Translations under genes and position numbers: made by a program | Shown here: in pieces, positions 52,205 through 61,248 of the stretch | How positions within the stretch are numbered: the first letter of the stretch is position 1 | Layout of the letters: each line of letters opens with the position of its first letter | From: Bordetella parapertussis | GTDB lineage: Bacteria > Pseudomonadota > Gammaproteobacteria > Burkholderiales > Casimicrobiaceae | Assembly (NCBI GenBank): GCA_943331295.2 | Contig: CALQLA020000019.1 | Coordinates: forward strand, 1-64,000 | DNA: 64,000 bases | Direction: 5' to 3' | Notes under the pieces: model-generated | Told to the model about the DNA's origin: nothing | The model's database searches: none | What the model saw: the letters and a program-made list of their open reading frames with translations, nothing else

Positions 52205-52235
52205 TTGCAACGCCTGCGCGTGTGCGGGTTACAAT
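52205..52235 (+). promoter_or_regulatory. Possible promoter of the D-amino-acid enzyme gene
   Basis: TTGCAA (52205-52210) and TACAAT (52230-52235) are spaced 19 nt apart, about 55 nt before ATG 52289. The spacing is one or two bases over the optimum. Confidence 0.4.
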
Positions 52236-52288
52236 CGGGGTTCACGTCGCTATGGTCGCTTACGCGGAGGCCGCTTGGCAAGCAGCAG

Positions 52289-53413
52289 ATGAACAACACC
52301 CCGGCTCAAGTTGGTGCACCCGTCGACGAGATCGACACCCCCGCGCTGATCGTCGATCTCGACGCCTTCGACCACAATCTCGCGAAGCTGGCCGACTTCG
52401 CGCGCACCGCCGGGGTGCGCCTGCGGCCCCACGCCAAGACCCACAAGTGCCCGGCGATCGCGCTGAAGCAGGTCGCCGCCGGCGCCGTCGGCCAGTGCTG
52501 CCAGAAGGTCGGCGAGGCCGAGGCGCTCGTCCGCGGCGGCATCCGCGACGTGCTGGTCAGCAACGAGGTCGTCGGCGCGCAGAAACTGCGCCGCCTCGCC
52601 GCGCTGGCGCGCGACGCGCGGATCGGGCTCTGCTTCGACAACGTCCTGCAGGTCGAGGCCGCTTCCCAGGCGGCGACCGAGATCGGCGTGACGCTCGACG
52701 GCATGGTCGAGATCGACGTCGGGATGCAGCGCTGCGGCGTCCCGCCCGGCGCGCCGGCGGCGGCGCTGGCCGCGCGCATAGCCGCGGCGCCGGGCCTCGC
52801 GTTCCGCGGGCTGCAGGCCTATCACGGCAGCGCGCAGCACATGGCGACGCAGCAGCAGCGCGAGGACGCGATTCGCGGCGCCGCAGCCGCGGTGCGCGCG
52901 TCGCAGGCGGCGCTCGCGGCGGCGGGGCTGCCCTGCGACATCGTCAGCGGCGCCGGCACCGGCACGTTCCGCCTCGAGAGCGGCACCGGCATCTGGAACG
53001 AGCTGCAGGCCGGGTCGTACCTGTTCATGGATACCGAGTACGCGCGGATCGGCAATCCCGACGGCGGCGGCCGCTACACGGAGTTCCGCCACAGCCTGTT
53101 CGTGCTGGCCACGGTGATGAGCGTGCCGACGGCGGACCGCGCCATCGTCGACGCGGGCCTCAAGTCGATGAGCGGCGAGCGCGGCATGCCGTGGGTGCAC
53201 GGCCGCGACGACATCGAGGTCACCGGCATGTCCGACGAGCACGGCAAGCTGCAGCTGGGCCCGCGCGCGCAGCGGCTCGCGCTCGGCGACCGCGTGATGC
53301 TGATCCCGGGCCACTGCGACCCGACGATCAACCTGCACGACTGGTACGTCGCGGTCCGCGGCGGCCGCGTCGAGGCGTTGTGGCCGATCGCGGCGCGCGG
53401 CGCGAGCAATTGA
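52289..53413 (+). CDS. DSD1-family PLP enzyme (D-threonine aldolase/D-serine dehydratase-like)
   Basis: This 374-aa fold-III PLP enzyme has RPHAKTHKCP with the PLP lysine at residue 50, and the C-terminal metal-binding PGHCDPTINLHDW (His and Cys). These define the D-threonine aldolase / D-serine dehydratase / D-threo-3-hydroxyaspartate dehydratase family. It lies upstream of an amino-acid binding protein gene and divergent from a matching transporter, so it likely acts on an imported D- or beta-hydroxy amino acid. Which reaction applies cannot be told from sequence. Confidence 0.85.
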   Translation: MNNTPAQVGAPVDEIDTPALIVDLDAFDHNLAKLADFARTAGVRLRPHAKTHKCPAIALKQVAAGAVGQCCQKVGEAEALVRGGIRDVLVSNEVVGAQKLRRLAALARDARIGLCFDNVLQVEAASQAATEIGVTLDGMVEIDVGMQRCGVPPGAPAAALAARIAAAPGLAFRGLQAYHGSAQHMATQQQREDAIRGAAAAVRASQAALAAAGLPCDIVSGAGTGTFRLESGTGIWNELQAGSYLFMDTEYARIGNPDGGGRYTEFRHSLFVLATVMSVPTADRAIVDAGLKSMSGERGMPWVHGRDDIEVTGMSDEHGKLQLGPRAQRLALGDRVMLIPGHCDPTINLHDWYVAVRGGRVEALWPIAARGASN

Positions 53414-53480
53414 GAGGCAGATTCGGGGAAGCACAGGCAGCATCCATTTGGCGACGTCCACATCCGGAAGGGAGATTGGC

Positions 53481-54350
53481 ATGAGCGACACGATCAACGA
53501 CGGCAAGCGTGATTTCCTGCGGGGCGCGGCAGCGCTCGGCGTTGCGTCCGGCATGCTGGCTGCCGCCGCCGCGACTGCGCCGCGCGAGGCTTTCGCGCAG
53601 ATCCTCGATACCGGCATCCGCGAGGACTCCTCGCTGGCCAAGGTCAGGAAGGAAGGCGTGCTCCGCGTCGGCTATTCGCAGACGGGGCCGTGGTTCTACA
53701 AGGACGCCAAGACCGGCGAGCTGGGCGGCATCTACAAGGATGCCGTCGACCGCCTGGCCAAGGAAATGGAGGTCAAGGTCGAGTACAAGGAGGTCACCTT
53801 CCAGAACTCGACGGTCGGCCTGCGCAAGGGCGACTACGATCTCTACGGCTCGTCGCTGACGTACACGATGGCGCGCGCGCTGATCGTCGACTACGTCGGG
53901 CCGCTGTGGGCCAAGGGCAGCCTGCTGATGGTGCGCAAGGAGAACGCCGGCCGCTTCAAGACGCTGGCCGACTTCAACGACCCGAAGGTCACGTTCTCGG
54001 TCGTTGCCGGCGGCAGCGAGGAGCCGCGCATCCCGATCCTGTTCCCGAAGGCCAAGCTGATCACCACGGCGGGGCAGGTGGTGCTGGGCGCCGAGCCCGT
54101 CCGCGCCAAGAAGGCCGACGTCTGGATGAGCGGCGACAGCGACGTGCTGCTGTTCGCGAAGCGCAACGCCGACTGGGCCCATGTGTTCGCGCCGAACAGC
54201 CCGATCGACAAGCGGCCCAACACCTGGGCGGTGCGCTACGGCGATTCGGAATGGAAGCACTTCCTCGACTTCTACGGGGCTTTCCTCACCGTCAACGGCG
54301 AGATGGAGCGGCTGTTCAAGCACCACATGGAAGTTCTCGGCGTCGCGTAA
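53481..54350 (+). CDS. Tat-exported amino-acid binding protein
   Basis: This 289-aa family 3 solute-binding protein has a Tat-like leader (GKRDFLRGAAALGVASG) and a cleavage site near residue 40 (AFA). The fold shows VLRVGYSQTGPWFYKDAKTG and GLRKGDYDLYGSSLTYTMAR. ATG 53481 follows AAGGGAG. It lies 67 nt after the DSD1 gene and is probably the receptor for the divergent ATPase-permease genes at 50.0-52.2 kb. The ligand pocket is not assignable. Confidence 0.85.
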   Translation: MSDTINDGKRDFLRGAAALGVASGMLAAAAATAPREAFAQILDTGIREDSSLAKVRKEGVLRVGYSQTGPWFYKDAKTGELGGIYKDAVDRLAKEMEVKVEYKEVTFQNSTVGLRKGDYDLYGSSLTYTMARALIVDYVGPLWAKGSLLMVRKENAGRFKTLADFNDPKVTFSVVAGGSEEPRIPILFPKAKLITTAGQVVLGAEPVRAKKADVWMSGDSDVLLFAKRNADWAHVFAPNSPIDKRPNTWAVRYGDSEWKHFLDFYGAFLTVNGEMERLFKHHMEVLGVA

Positions 54351-54390
54351 ACCGCGTTCCGACATCACTGCGTATCGTTCCCTGCCGTTT

Positions 54391-54481
54391 CGTCGCCCGG
54401 GTTGAACGCATCTGAAACCCGCGTGGGCGGGGCAATGGGCGCGGTCCACCCGGGTTTCGCTCGCGCTCAACACCGGGCTAG
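54391..54481. repeat. REPIN-like inverted pair
   Basis: A degenerate unit 1 (54391-54421, GCCCGGGTTGAACGC then TGAAACCCG) and an inverted unit 2 (54447-54481, ACCCGGGTTTCGCTC then ACCGGGCTAG) lie 40 nt after the binding-protein stop and 42 nt before the amidohydrolase gene. Confidence 0.8.
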
Positions 54482-54523
54482 CGTTCCTCCTCACCGTCCT
54501 CGCCATTCACCCCCGCCACTGAG

Positions 54524-55615
54524 ATGATCGTCGACTGTCACGCGCACGTGTTCCGGCACTGGCAGGACCCGTGCGGGCATCCTTCCAGCGCCGTCCACCT
54601 CAAGTACCTGCAGAAGGTCGTCACGCGGCCCGCGGCGCGCGCGTTCCGCGTCCGCGATGGCCGCGAGGTCAAGCCGTCGATGCTGTTTTGCGCCGGCGAC
54701 AACACCTGGGCGGGGCTGACCGACGTGGCTTTCCGCGCCGGCCGCTACGGGCAGCTCGCGTTCACGTACGAGGGCGACGACTACTACGTCCAGTACCTGC
54801 CGGTGGGCATGCAGGAGCTCGTGTGCCCGCCGGAATTCATGCAGGCGCAGATGACCGTCGCCGGCGTCGACCACTGCATCCTGCAGGCGGGCGGCGGCTA
54901 CGGCGCGATGAACGACTACAACGCGTTCGCGCAGAACCAGTTCCCGCGGCACTTCACAGGCTTGCTCAACGTCGACGAGGCCACCGCCGACACCGCGGCC
55001 ACGCTGGCCGAGGTCGACCGCGCCGTCGACGTGCTGCATCTGCGCGGCCTCTACTACGCGCAGGACATGTCGCGGCACGGCTATGGCCGCAACGTCGACC
55101 ACCCGGACTTCCGGCCGTTCTGGGACAAGGTCGTCGCGCGCGGGCTGCCGGTGTTCATCGAGCTCTCGTCGACGCCAACCGCCGACCGCGCCGGCTACCT
55201 CGCGAACCTGAAGGCGCTCGACGCGCTGCTCGTCCGTCACCCGGCGCACCGCTTCCTGCTGGTGATGGGGCCGCCGGTCGGCTACTTCGGCATGTCGGGC
55301 GCGTGGGACTTCCCGGAAGAGGTCAGCACGGTGTACCTGCGCGACAACCTGCTGATCGAGGTGATGTTCCCGATCACCTGGGGCGGCGTCTGGGACTATC
55401 CCTATCCGGAGGCGCAGGCGCTCATTCGGGGCCTGCGCGACCGCTACGGCGCGTCGAAGCTCGTCTGGGGCTCCGACATGCCCAACGTCGAGCGTTTCTG
55501 CACCTACCGGCAGTGCGTCGACTACGTGCGCCGCTACTGCGACTTCCTCTCCGCCGACGAGCGCGACCGCATCCTGGGCCTCAACGCGGCGGAACTGGTC
55601 GGGCTCGCCGCGTGA
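54524..55615 (+). CDS. Amidohydrolase-2 family metal-dependent hydrolase
   Basis: This 363-aa TIM-barrel protein starts MIVDCHAHVF with the His6-x-His8 metal pair, and has WGSDMPNVERF near residue 317 where the family Asp is expected. The group includes decarboxylases and lactonases of ring-cleavage and uronate pathways. It is followed by hydantoinase genes, suggesting a role in the same catabolic route. No signal peptide was found. Exact chemistry is open. Confidence 0.82.
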   Translation: MIVDCHAHVFRHWQDPCGHPSSAVHLKYLQKVVTRPAARAFRVRDGREVKPSMLFCAGDNTWAGLTDVAFRAGRYGQLAFTYEGDDYYVQYLPVGMQELVCPPEFMQAQMTVAGVDHCILQAGGGYGAMNDYNAFAQNQFPRHFTGLLNVDEATADTAATLAEVDRAVDVLHLRGLYYAQDMSRHGYGRNVDHPDFRPFWDKVVARGLPVFIELSSTPTADRAGYLANLKALDALLVRHPAHRFLLVMGPPVGYFGMSGAWDFPEEVSTVYLRDNLLIEVMFPITWGGVWDYPYPEAQALIRGLRDRYGASKLVWGSDMPNVERFCTYRQCVDYVRRYCDFLSADERDRILGLNAAELVGLAA

Positions 55616-55659
55616 CGCGCGGCGCCCCGGCATTCACTCATCGCAATCCAAAGGCAAGC

Positions 55660-57741
55660 ATGGCCACGCGGATCGGCATCGACATCGGCGGGACGTTCAC
55701 CGACCTCGTCTTCCTCAACCCCGACGGCCGGGTTCTGCGGGCGAAGGTGCTCTCCACCCCCGACGACTACAGCCAGGGCATCGCCGACGGGCTCGAGGGC
55801 GCGCTGGCCGGCGGCCTCGTCACGTCGGACATCGCGCAGATCATGCACGGCACCACCGTCGCGACCAACGCGCTGCTCGAAGGCAAGGGCGCACGGGTCG
55901 CGCTGATCACGACCGAGGGCTTCCGCGACGTGCTGGAAATCCGGCGGCTGCGGATGCCGGTGCTCTACGACATCCGGTTCCAGAAGCCGCCGGCGCTGGT
56001 GCCGCGGCGGCTGCGCTTCGAAGTGGCCGAGCGCGTCGACAACCTGGGGCAGGTCGAGCGGCCGCTGGACGAAACCGGCGCGCGCGCCGTCATCGACGCG
56101 ATCCTCGCCGCGGGCGTCGACGCGATCGCGATCTGCCTCATCAACGCCTACGCGAGCGGCGTGCACGAGGCGCGGCTGCGCGACCTGATCCGCGCGCGCG
56201 ACGCCGCGATTCCCGTGTCGCTCTCGAGCGAACTCCTGCCCGAGATCCGCGAGTACGAGCGCACCAGCACGACGGTCGTCAACAGCTACGTGCTGCCGCT
56301 CGTCCGCCATTACCTCGAGGGCCTCGACGCCAAGCTCGCCGAGCGCGACATCACCAACGCGCTCACCATCATGCAGTCGAGCGGCGGCGCGATGAGCGCG
56401 GCGGCGGCGGCGGAACGGCCGATCCACATCATCGAATCCGGCCCGGCGGCGGGCGTGGTCGGCGCCGCGGAACTCGCGCGCCGACTCGGCAACCTGAGCC
56501 TCCTGTCGTTCGACATGGGCGGCACCACCGCCAAGGCGGCGCTGGTCGACGAGGGCCATTACCTCCGCGTGAACTCGCTGGAGGTGGGCGGCGGCATCAA
56601 CATCGCCGGCCGCCTGCTGTCCGGCGGCGGCTACCACGTCAGCGCGCCGGCGATCGACATCGCCGAGGTGGGCGCCGGCGGCGGCAGCATCGCGCGGCTC
56701 GACGCCGGCGGCGGCCTCACCGTCGGCCCCCAAAGCGCGGGCGCAGCGCCCGGTCCCGCGTGCTACGACCGCGGCGGCACGATGCCCACCGTCACCGACG
56801 CCAACGTGATCCTCGGCTTCATCAATCCGAAGACGCTGGCCGGCGGCACGCTGCCGGTGCGGCGCGATCTCGCGGTCGCGGCGCTGGAGGCGCAGGTGGC
56901 GACGCCGCTCGGGCTCGACCTCGCCGCCGCCGCCTGGGGCGTCCACCGCGTCGCCAACGCGACGATGGCCCGTGCGCTGCGCGCCGTATCCACCGAGCGC
57001 GGCCGCGATCCGCGCGACCTCCACATGCTCGCCTTCGGCGGCAACGGCCCGGTCCATGCGGCCACGCTGGCGCGGCTGCTCGACATCCGCCGGATCCTGG
57101 TGCCGCCGGTGCCGGGGCTCTTCAGCGCGCTCGGGATGCTGTTCCCCGAGATGGAGCACCACTACGTGCGCACGCACAAGCGGCGCCTCGACGATCTCGA
57201 CCTCGCGGCGCTCGACGCTACGTTCCGCGCGCTCGAGGCCGAGGGCGCGGCGATCCTCGCCGAGGAAGGCTTCGGTTCGGACACCCACCGCTTCGAGCGG
57301 CTCCTCGACCTGCGCTACGTCGGCGCCAACTCCGAGCTGACGCTGCCGTATCCGGCGACGGGGGACGTCGCCGCGGTGCTGCAGGAAGCCTTCGCGCTCG
57401 CCCACGTCCAGCACTACGGCTATCGCTCGGACGAGGAGGGCGTGGAGACGATGAACCTGCGCGTGATCGCGCGCGCGGCGGCGAAGACGTCGCAGGTGCC
57501 GGAGCGGCTGTCCTTCGACGGTGGCGACGGCGTGGTCGCGGGGTCGCGCAGCGTGTACTTCGGCCCGGAGTTCGGCGCCGTCGACACGCCGGTATGCGGC
57601 CGCGGCGCGCTGTCCGCGGAATGGCGGCGCGGCCCGCTGCTGGTCGAGGAGTTCGACAGCACCACCGTCGTGCCGCCCGACGGCCGCGTGCGCCGCATCG
57701 CATGGGACACGATCGAAATCGAACTGGACGAGACGCGATGA
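55660..57741 (+). CDS. hyuA: Hydantoinase/oxoprolinase subunit A
   Basis: This 693-aa ATP-binding subunit of the hydantoinase/5-oxoprolinase/acetone-carboxylase superfamily has the actin-like phosphate motif GIDIGGTFTDLVF at 5-17, GTTVATNALLEGKGA at about 63-77, and DMGGTTAKAALV. It couples ATP hydrolysis to opening of a cyclic amide or to carboxylation. ATG 55660 follows the amidohydrolase by 44 nt, and the next gene overlaps its stop by 4 nt. Confidence 0.9.
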   Translation: MATRIGIDIGGTFTDLVFLNPDGRVLRAKVLSTPDDYSQGIADGLEGALAGGLVTSDIAQIMHGTTVATNALLEGKGARVALITTEGFRDVLEIRRLRMPVLYDIRFQKPPALVPRRLRFEVAERVDNLGQVERPLDETGARAVIDAILAAGVDAIAICLINAYASGVHEARLRDLIRARDAAIPVSLSSELLPEIREYERTSTTVVNSYVLPLVRHYLEGLDAKLAERDITNALTIMQSSGGAMSAAAAAERPIHIIESGPAAGVVGAAELARRLGNLSLLSFDMGGTTAKAALVDEGHYLRVNSLEVGGGINIAGRLLSGGGYHVSAPAIDIAEVGAGGGSIARLDAGGGLTVGPQSAGAAPGPACYDRGGTMPTVTDANVILGFINPKTLAGGTLPVRRDLAVAALEAQVATPLGLDLAAAAWGVHRVANATMARALRAVSTERGRDPRDLHMLAFGGNGPVHAATLARLLDIRRILVPPVPGLFSALGMLFPEMEHHYVRTHKRRLDDLDLAALDATFRALEAEGAAILAEEGFGSDTHRFERLLDLRYVGANSELTLPYPATGDVAAVLQEAFALAHVQHYGYRSDEEGVETMNLRVIARAAAKTSQVPERLSFDGGDGVVAGSRSVYFGPEFGAVDTPVCGRGALSAEWRRGPLLVEEFDSTTVVPPDGRVRRIAWDTIEIELDETR

Positions 57742-59492
57742 GCCCCGCCACCGAAGCCCCCGGCAAGACGCCGCCTGCCGTCGCGTCGATCGCGCGCGAT
57801 CCGTTCGCGCTGGAGCTCATCAAGAATGCGCTGGTGGCGCTGGCCGACGAGATGGCGCTGACCATCCACCGCACCGCGCGGTCGTTCGTGGTGAAGGAGG
57901 CGCTCGACTTCTCGACGGCGCTGTTCCTCGCCGACGGCCAGCTGATCGCGCAAGGCACGTGCCTGCCGTTCCACCTGGGGGCGATGCCGTTCGCGGTGCG
58001 CTCCTGCACCCGCGAGTACGAAGGCCGCATCAAGCCCGGCGACCTCTACATCACCAACGACCCGTACGACGGCAGCACGCACCTGCCCGATATCGTACTG
58101 GTCAAGCCTATCTTTGCTGATGAAGTGCTGATCGGATACTCGGTCGCGCTCGCGCACATGACCGACATCGGCGGCCGGATGCCGGGCGGCAACGCGAGTG
58201 ACTCGACCGAGATCTACCAGGAAGGCCTGCGCATCCCGCCGTCACGGCTGTGGCGCGAGGGCGTGCCCGACGAGACGATGTTCCGGCTGATCCGGAAGAA
58301 CGTTCGCGTGCCGGACAAGGTGCTGGGCGACATCCGATCGCTGGTCGCCGCCTGCGCGGTCGGCGAGCGCGAATTCGTCAAGCTCGCGCAGCGCTACGGG
58401 CTGGCGGCGTTCGAGGCGGCCTGCCGCGAACTGCTCGACTACACCGAGCGCTTCACGCGCTCCGAGATCGGCAAGCTGCCGAAGGGCACGTGGCAATTCA
58501 CCGACTACCTCGACGGCGACGGCATCGATCCCGACCCGATCAAGTTCGTCGCCACCGTCACGATCGGCGCCGACGAGATGACGATCGACCTCACGGGCTC
58601 TGCGCCGCAGGTGCGCGGCGCGATCAACTGCGTCTACCCGTTCACGCTGTCGACGGCGCTCGCGTGCGTGCGCTCGATCGTCGACCTGTCGATCCCGAAC
58701 AACGCCGGCTACTTCCGGCCGATCAAGGTGATCGCGCCCGAAGGCTCCGTCGTCAACCCGCGCCCGCCGGCGGCCGTGGCCGCGCGCGGGATCACCGGCA
58801 TCCGCATCGCCGACACGATCTTCGGCGCGCTGGCGCAGGCGGTGCCGGACATCCTGCCCGCGTGCGGCGCCAATGCACCGGACGTCGGCGTGTCTTTCGG
58901 CGGCGTCGACAAGGCGGGCAGCGCGTTCGTCTACCTCGAGTTCCTGCTGGGCTCGTGGGGCGGCGGGCCGCACCGCGACGGCATGGACGCGTGCACCGGC
59001 ACGCTCGTCAATTACTCGAACGCGCCGGCGGAGATGATCGAGGCCGACCAGCCGATCGCCGTCGAGCGCTACGGGTTCGTCGCCGACACCGGCGGCCCCG
59101 GCCGCTTTCGCGGCGGCCTGGCGATCGAGCGGCACCTGCGCTTTCGCGCCAACAACGCGACGCTGCAGATCCGCTCGGACCGGCGCGACCATCCGCCGTA
59201 CGGCCTGCAGGGTGGCTTGCCCGGCGCGCCGTCGAACGTGTCGATCCGGCGCGCCGACGGCCGCGAGGAGGCGTGCCGTGCCAAGTTCCTGACGACGGTC
59301 AACGACGGCGACGTGCTGAAGGTGCGCCTCGCCGGCGGCGGCGGTCACGGCAACCCGCGCGAGCGCGATCCGGCGGCGGTGCTGGCCGACGTGGTCGAGG
59401 AGAAGATGACCGTCGCGCATGCGCGCGACGTCTACGGCGTGATCGTCGGCGGCGAGCCGCCGGCGGTCACGGGCCTCGTCGGCCGCCCGTAG
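57738..59492 (+). CDS. hyuB: Hydantoinase/oxoprolinase subunit B
   Basis: This 584-aa partner of HyuA has the family motifs DPFALELIKNALVALADEM, GDLYITNDPYDGSTHLPD, GGRMPGGNASDSTEIYQEGL and GGAVPGAPS-like GGLPGAPSNVSIRR. ATG 57738 is coupled to hyuA by ATGA. A short AT-richer patch at about 58080-58140 has less biased codons than its surroundings but stays in frame. The TAG stop adjoins a REP-like repeat. Confidence 0.9.
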   Translation: MSPATEAPGKTPPAVASIARDPFALELIKNALVALADEMALTIHRTARSFVVKEALDFSTALFLADGQLIAQGTCLPFHLGAMPFAVRSCTREYEGRIKPGDLYITNDPYDGSTHLPDIVLVKPIFADEVLIGYSVALAHMTDIGGRMPGGNASDSTEIYQEGLRIPPSRLWREGVPDETMFRLIRKNVRVPDKVLGDIRSLVAACAVGEREFVKLAQRYGLAAFEAACRELLDYTERFTRSEIGKLPKGTWQFTDYLDGDGIDPDPIKFVATVTIGADEMTIDLTGSAPQVRGAINCVYPFTLSTALACVRSIVDLSIPNNAGYFRPIKVIAPEGSVVNPRPPAAVAARGITGIRIADTIFGALAQAVPDILPACGANAPDVGVSFGGVDKAGSAFVYLEFLLGSWGGGPHRDGMDACTGTLVNYSNAPAEMIEADQPIAVERYGFVADTGGPGRFRGGLAIERHLRFRANNATLQIRSDRRDHPPYGLQGGLPGAPSNVSIRRADGREEACRAKFLTTVNDGDVLKVRLAGGGGHGNPRERDPAAVLADVVEEKMTVAHARDVYGVIVGGEPPAVTGLVGRP

Positions 59493-59497
59493 CCGTA

Positions 59498-59593
59498 GTC
59501 CGGGTTTCGCTGCGCTCAACGCCGGGCCAAGGTTGCTGCGGGCGCCGTGAGCGTTTGTCGTAGCCCGGCGTTGAGCGCCAGCGAAACCCGGGG
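59498..59593. repeat. REPIN-like inverted pair, reversed orientation
   Basis: Unit 1 (59498-59528, GTCCGGGTTTCGCTGCGCTC then CGCCGGGCC) and unit 2 (59560-59593, GTAGCCCGGCGTTGAG then CGAAACCCGGGG) are in reverse order relative to the 19.2, 49.9 and 54.4 kb pairs. It separates convergent hyuB and the ABC permease gene. Confidence 0.82.
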
Positions 59594-59605
59594 CGGCGGT
59601 GCCCG

Positions 59606-60409
59606 TCACTCGGCCGGCGTGACTTCGCTGTCGTGCCAGCGCGATAGTGCGAGCCGCGACAGCCAGCCCGAAAGCGCGAACAGCGCCACGCCCGCCAGCG
59701 CGATCAGCACCAGCGCGGCAAAGAGCCGCGGGATGTTGAGCTGGATGCCGGCAAGAAGGATCTGGTAGGCGAGGCCCGCGCCCTGGCCGCCGGTGCCGGC
59801 GACGAACTCGGCTACCACGGCGCCGATCAGCGACAGGCCGCTGGCGATCCGCAGGCCGCCGAAGAAGTACGGCAGCGCCGACGGGATGCGCAGCCGCAGC
59901 AGCACCTGCCCGCGGCCGGCGCGGCACATCCGGAACAGGTTGACGAGCCCCGGGTCGACGCTGCGCAGGCCAAGCGTGGTGTTGGCGATGATCGGGAAGA
60001 TCGCGACGACGGCCGCGCACAGCACCAGCGCGACCTGCAGGTTGCCGACCCAGATGATGATCAGCGGCGCGATGGCGACGATCGGCGTCACCTGCAGCAG
60101 CACCGCGTACGGGAACAGGCTCATCTCGATCCACCGGCTCTGCACGAACAGCAGCGCGACCAGCACGCCGGCGACGACGGCGATCGCGAGCGCCGTCAGC
60201 GCCACGCCGAGCGTGACGGCGAGCGACGCGAACAGCAGCGCGCGGTCCGCGACCAGCGTGCGCAGCACGAGGAGCGGCGACGGCACGAGGTACGCAGGCA
60301 CGTCGTACCAGAGGACCATGCCCTGCCACAGCAGCAGCACCGTCACCGCGACCAGCGCCGGTGCGACGATGCGCAACACGGGCGACGGCGCGGCGCCGTT
60401 TCCGGTCAT
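59606..60409 (-). CDS. NMT1/THI5-type ABC permease
   Basis: This 267-aa SsuC/ThiX-like permease has about six helices, with YAVLLQVTPIVAIAPLIIIW and the contact loop CRAGRGQVLLRLRIPSALPY. It is the last gene of a leftward transporter operon and overlaps the ATPase gene by 4 nt. The family imports pyrimidine precursors, aliphatic sulfonates or similar small aromatics. Confidence 0.86.
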   Translation of the reverse strand: MTGNGAAPSPVLRIVAPALVAVTVLLLWQGMVLWYDVPAYLVPSPLLVLRTLVADRALLFASLAVTLGVALTALAIAVVAGVLVALLFVQSRWIEMSLFPYAVLLQVTPIVAIAPLIIIWVGNLQVALVLCAAVVAIFPIIANTTLGLRSVDPGLVNLFRMCRAGRGQVLLRLRIPSALPYFFGGLRIASGLSLIGAVVAEFVAGTGGQGAGLAYQILLAGIQLNIPRLFAALVLIALAGVALFALSGWLSRLALSRWHDSEVTPAE

Positions 60410-61248
60410 GCCGCGGCCTCGCCCGCGGCGCCGGCGACGAGCGACGACAGCCGATGGCAGTGCGCGGCGAACGCCGGCGACAGCCGGAACGCCTCGGTGC
60501 GCGGATGCGGCGCGTCGATCGCGACCTCGGCGATCACGCGGCCGGGCCGCGCGGCCATCACCGCGACGCGGGTCGACAGGAATACGGCCTCGACGATGCT
60601 GTGGGTGACGAACACGACGGTGAGCGCGCGCGCCGACCACAGCGCCAGCAGTTCGTCGTCGAGGCGCTGCCGCGTGAATTCGTCGAGCGCGCCGAACGGC
60701 TCGTCCATCAGCAGCAGGTCAGGCGCCACGACGAGCGCGCGCGCGATCGACGCCCGCATCTGCATGCCGCCGGACAACTCGCGCGGGAACTGGCGCGCGG
60801 CGTCGGCGAGCCCGACCAGCGCGAGCGCGCCGGCGACGTCGCGGTCGGCATCGGCGCGCGGCGTGCCGGCAAGGTCGAGCGGAAGCCGGACGTTGGCATC
60901 GATGCGCGCCCACGGCATCAGCGTCGGCGCCTGGAACACCATCGCAAGGCGCCGTCCGGCGCCGCCCGTCGCGTCGAACCCGCCGTCCCACCACGACAAC
61001 GCGCCGGCGGTGGGTGCGGTCAGCCCCGCGAGCAGGTTGAGGAGCGTCGTCTTGCCGCAGCCCGACGGCCCCAGCAGCGTCAGGAACTCGCCGCGCCCCA
61101 CGGCGAGGTCGGTCGGCGCGAGCGCGCGCGTGCCGGTCGGGTAGGTTTTCGCGACCTGCCGCGCGCGAACGACCGGCGGCGCGCCCGCTTCGCTCGCGGA
61201 CGAGGTCAGGGCAGGACCTTCGCGTTGCGCACGATCGTCCGCGTCCAC
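60406..61248 (-). CDS. NMT1/THI5-type ABC ATPase
   Basis: This 280-aa ATPase of the SsuB/TauB/ThiY group has Walker A GPSGCGKT (60-67), signature ELSGGMQMR and MDEPFGALDEFTRQRL. ATG 61248 overlaps the binding-protein gene by 43 nt; translation could instead begin at a nearer non-ATG codon, since the first 20 residues are unconserved. It powers the permease it overlaps. Confidence 0.86.
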   Translation of the reverse strand: MDADDRAQREGPALTSSASEAGAPPVVRARQVAKTYPTGTRALAPTDLAVGRGEFLTLLGPSGCGKTTLLNLLAGLTAPTAGALSWWDGGFDATGGAGRRLAMVFQAPTLMPWARIDANVRLPLDLAGTPRADADRDVAGALALVGLADAARQFPRELSGGMQMRASIARALVVAPDLLLMDEPFGALDEFTRQRLDDELLALWSARALTVVFVTHSIVEAVFLSTRVAVMAARPGRVIAEVAIDAPHPRTEAFRLSPAFAAHCHRLSSLVAGAAGEAAA

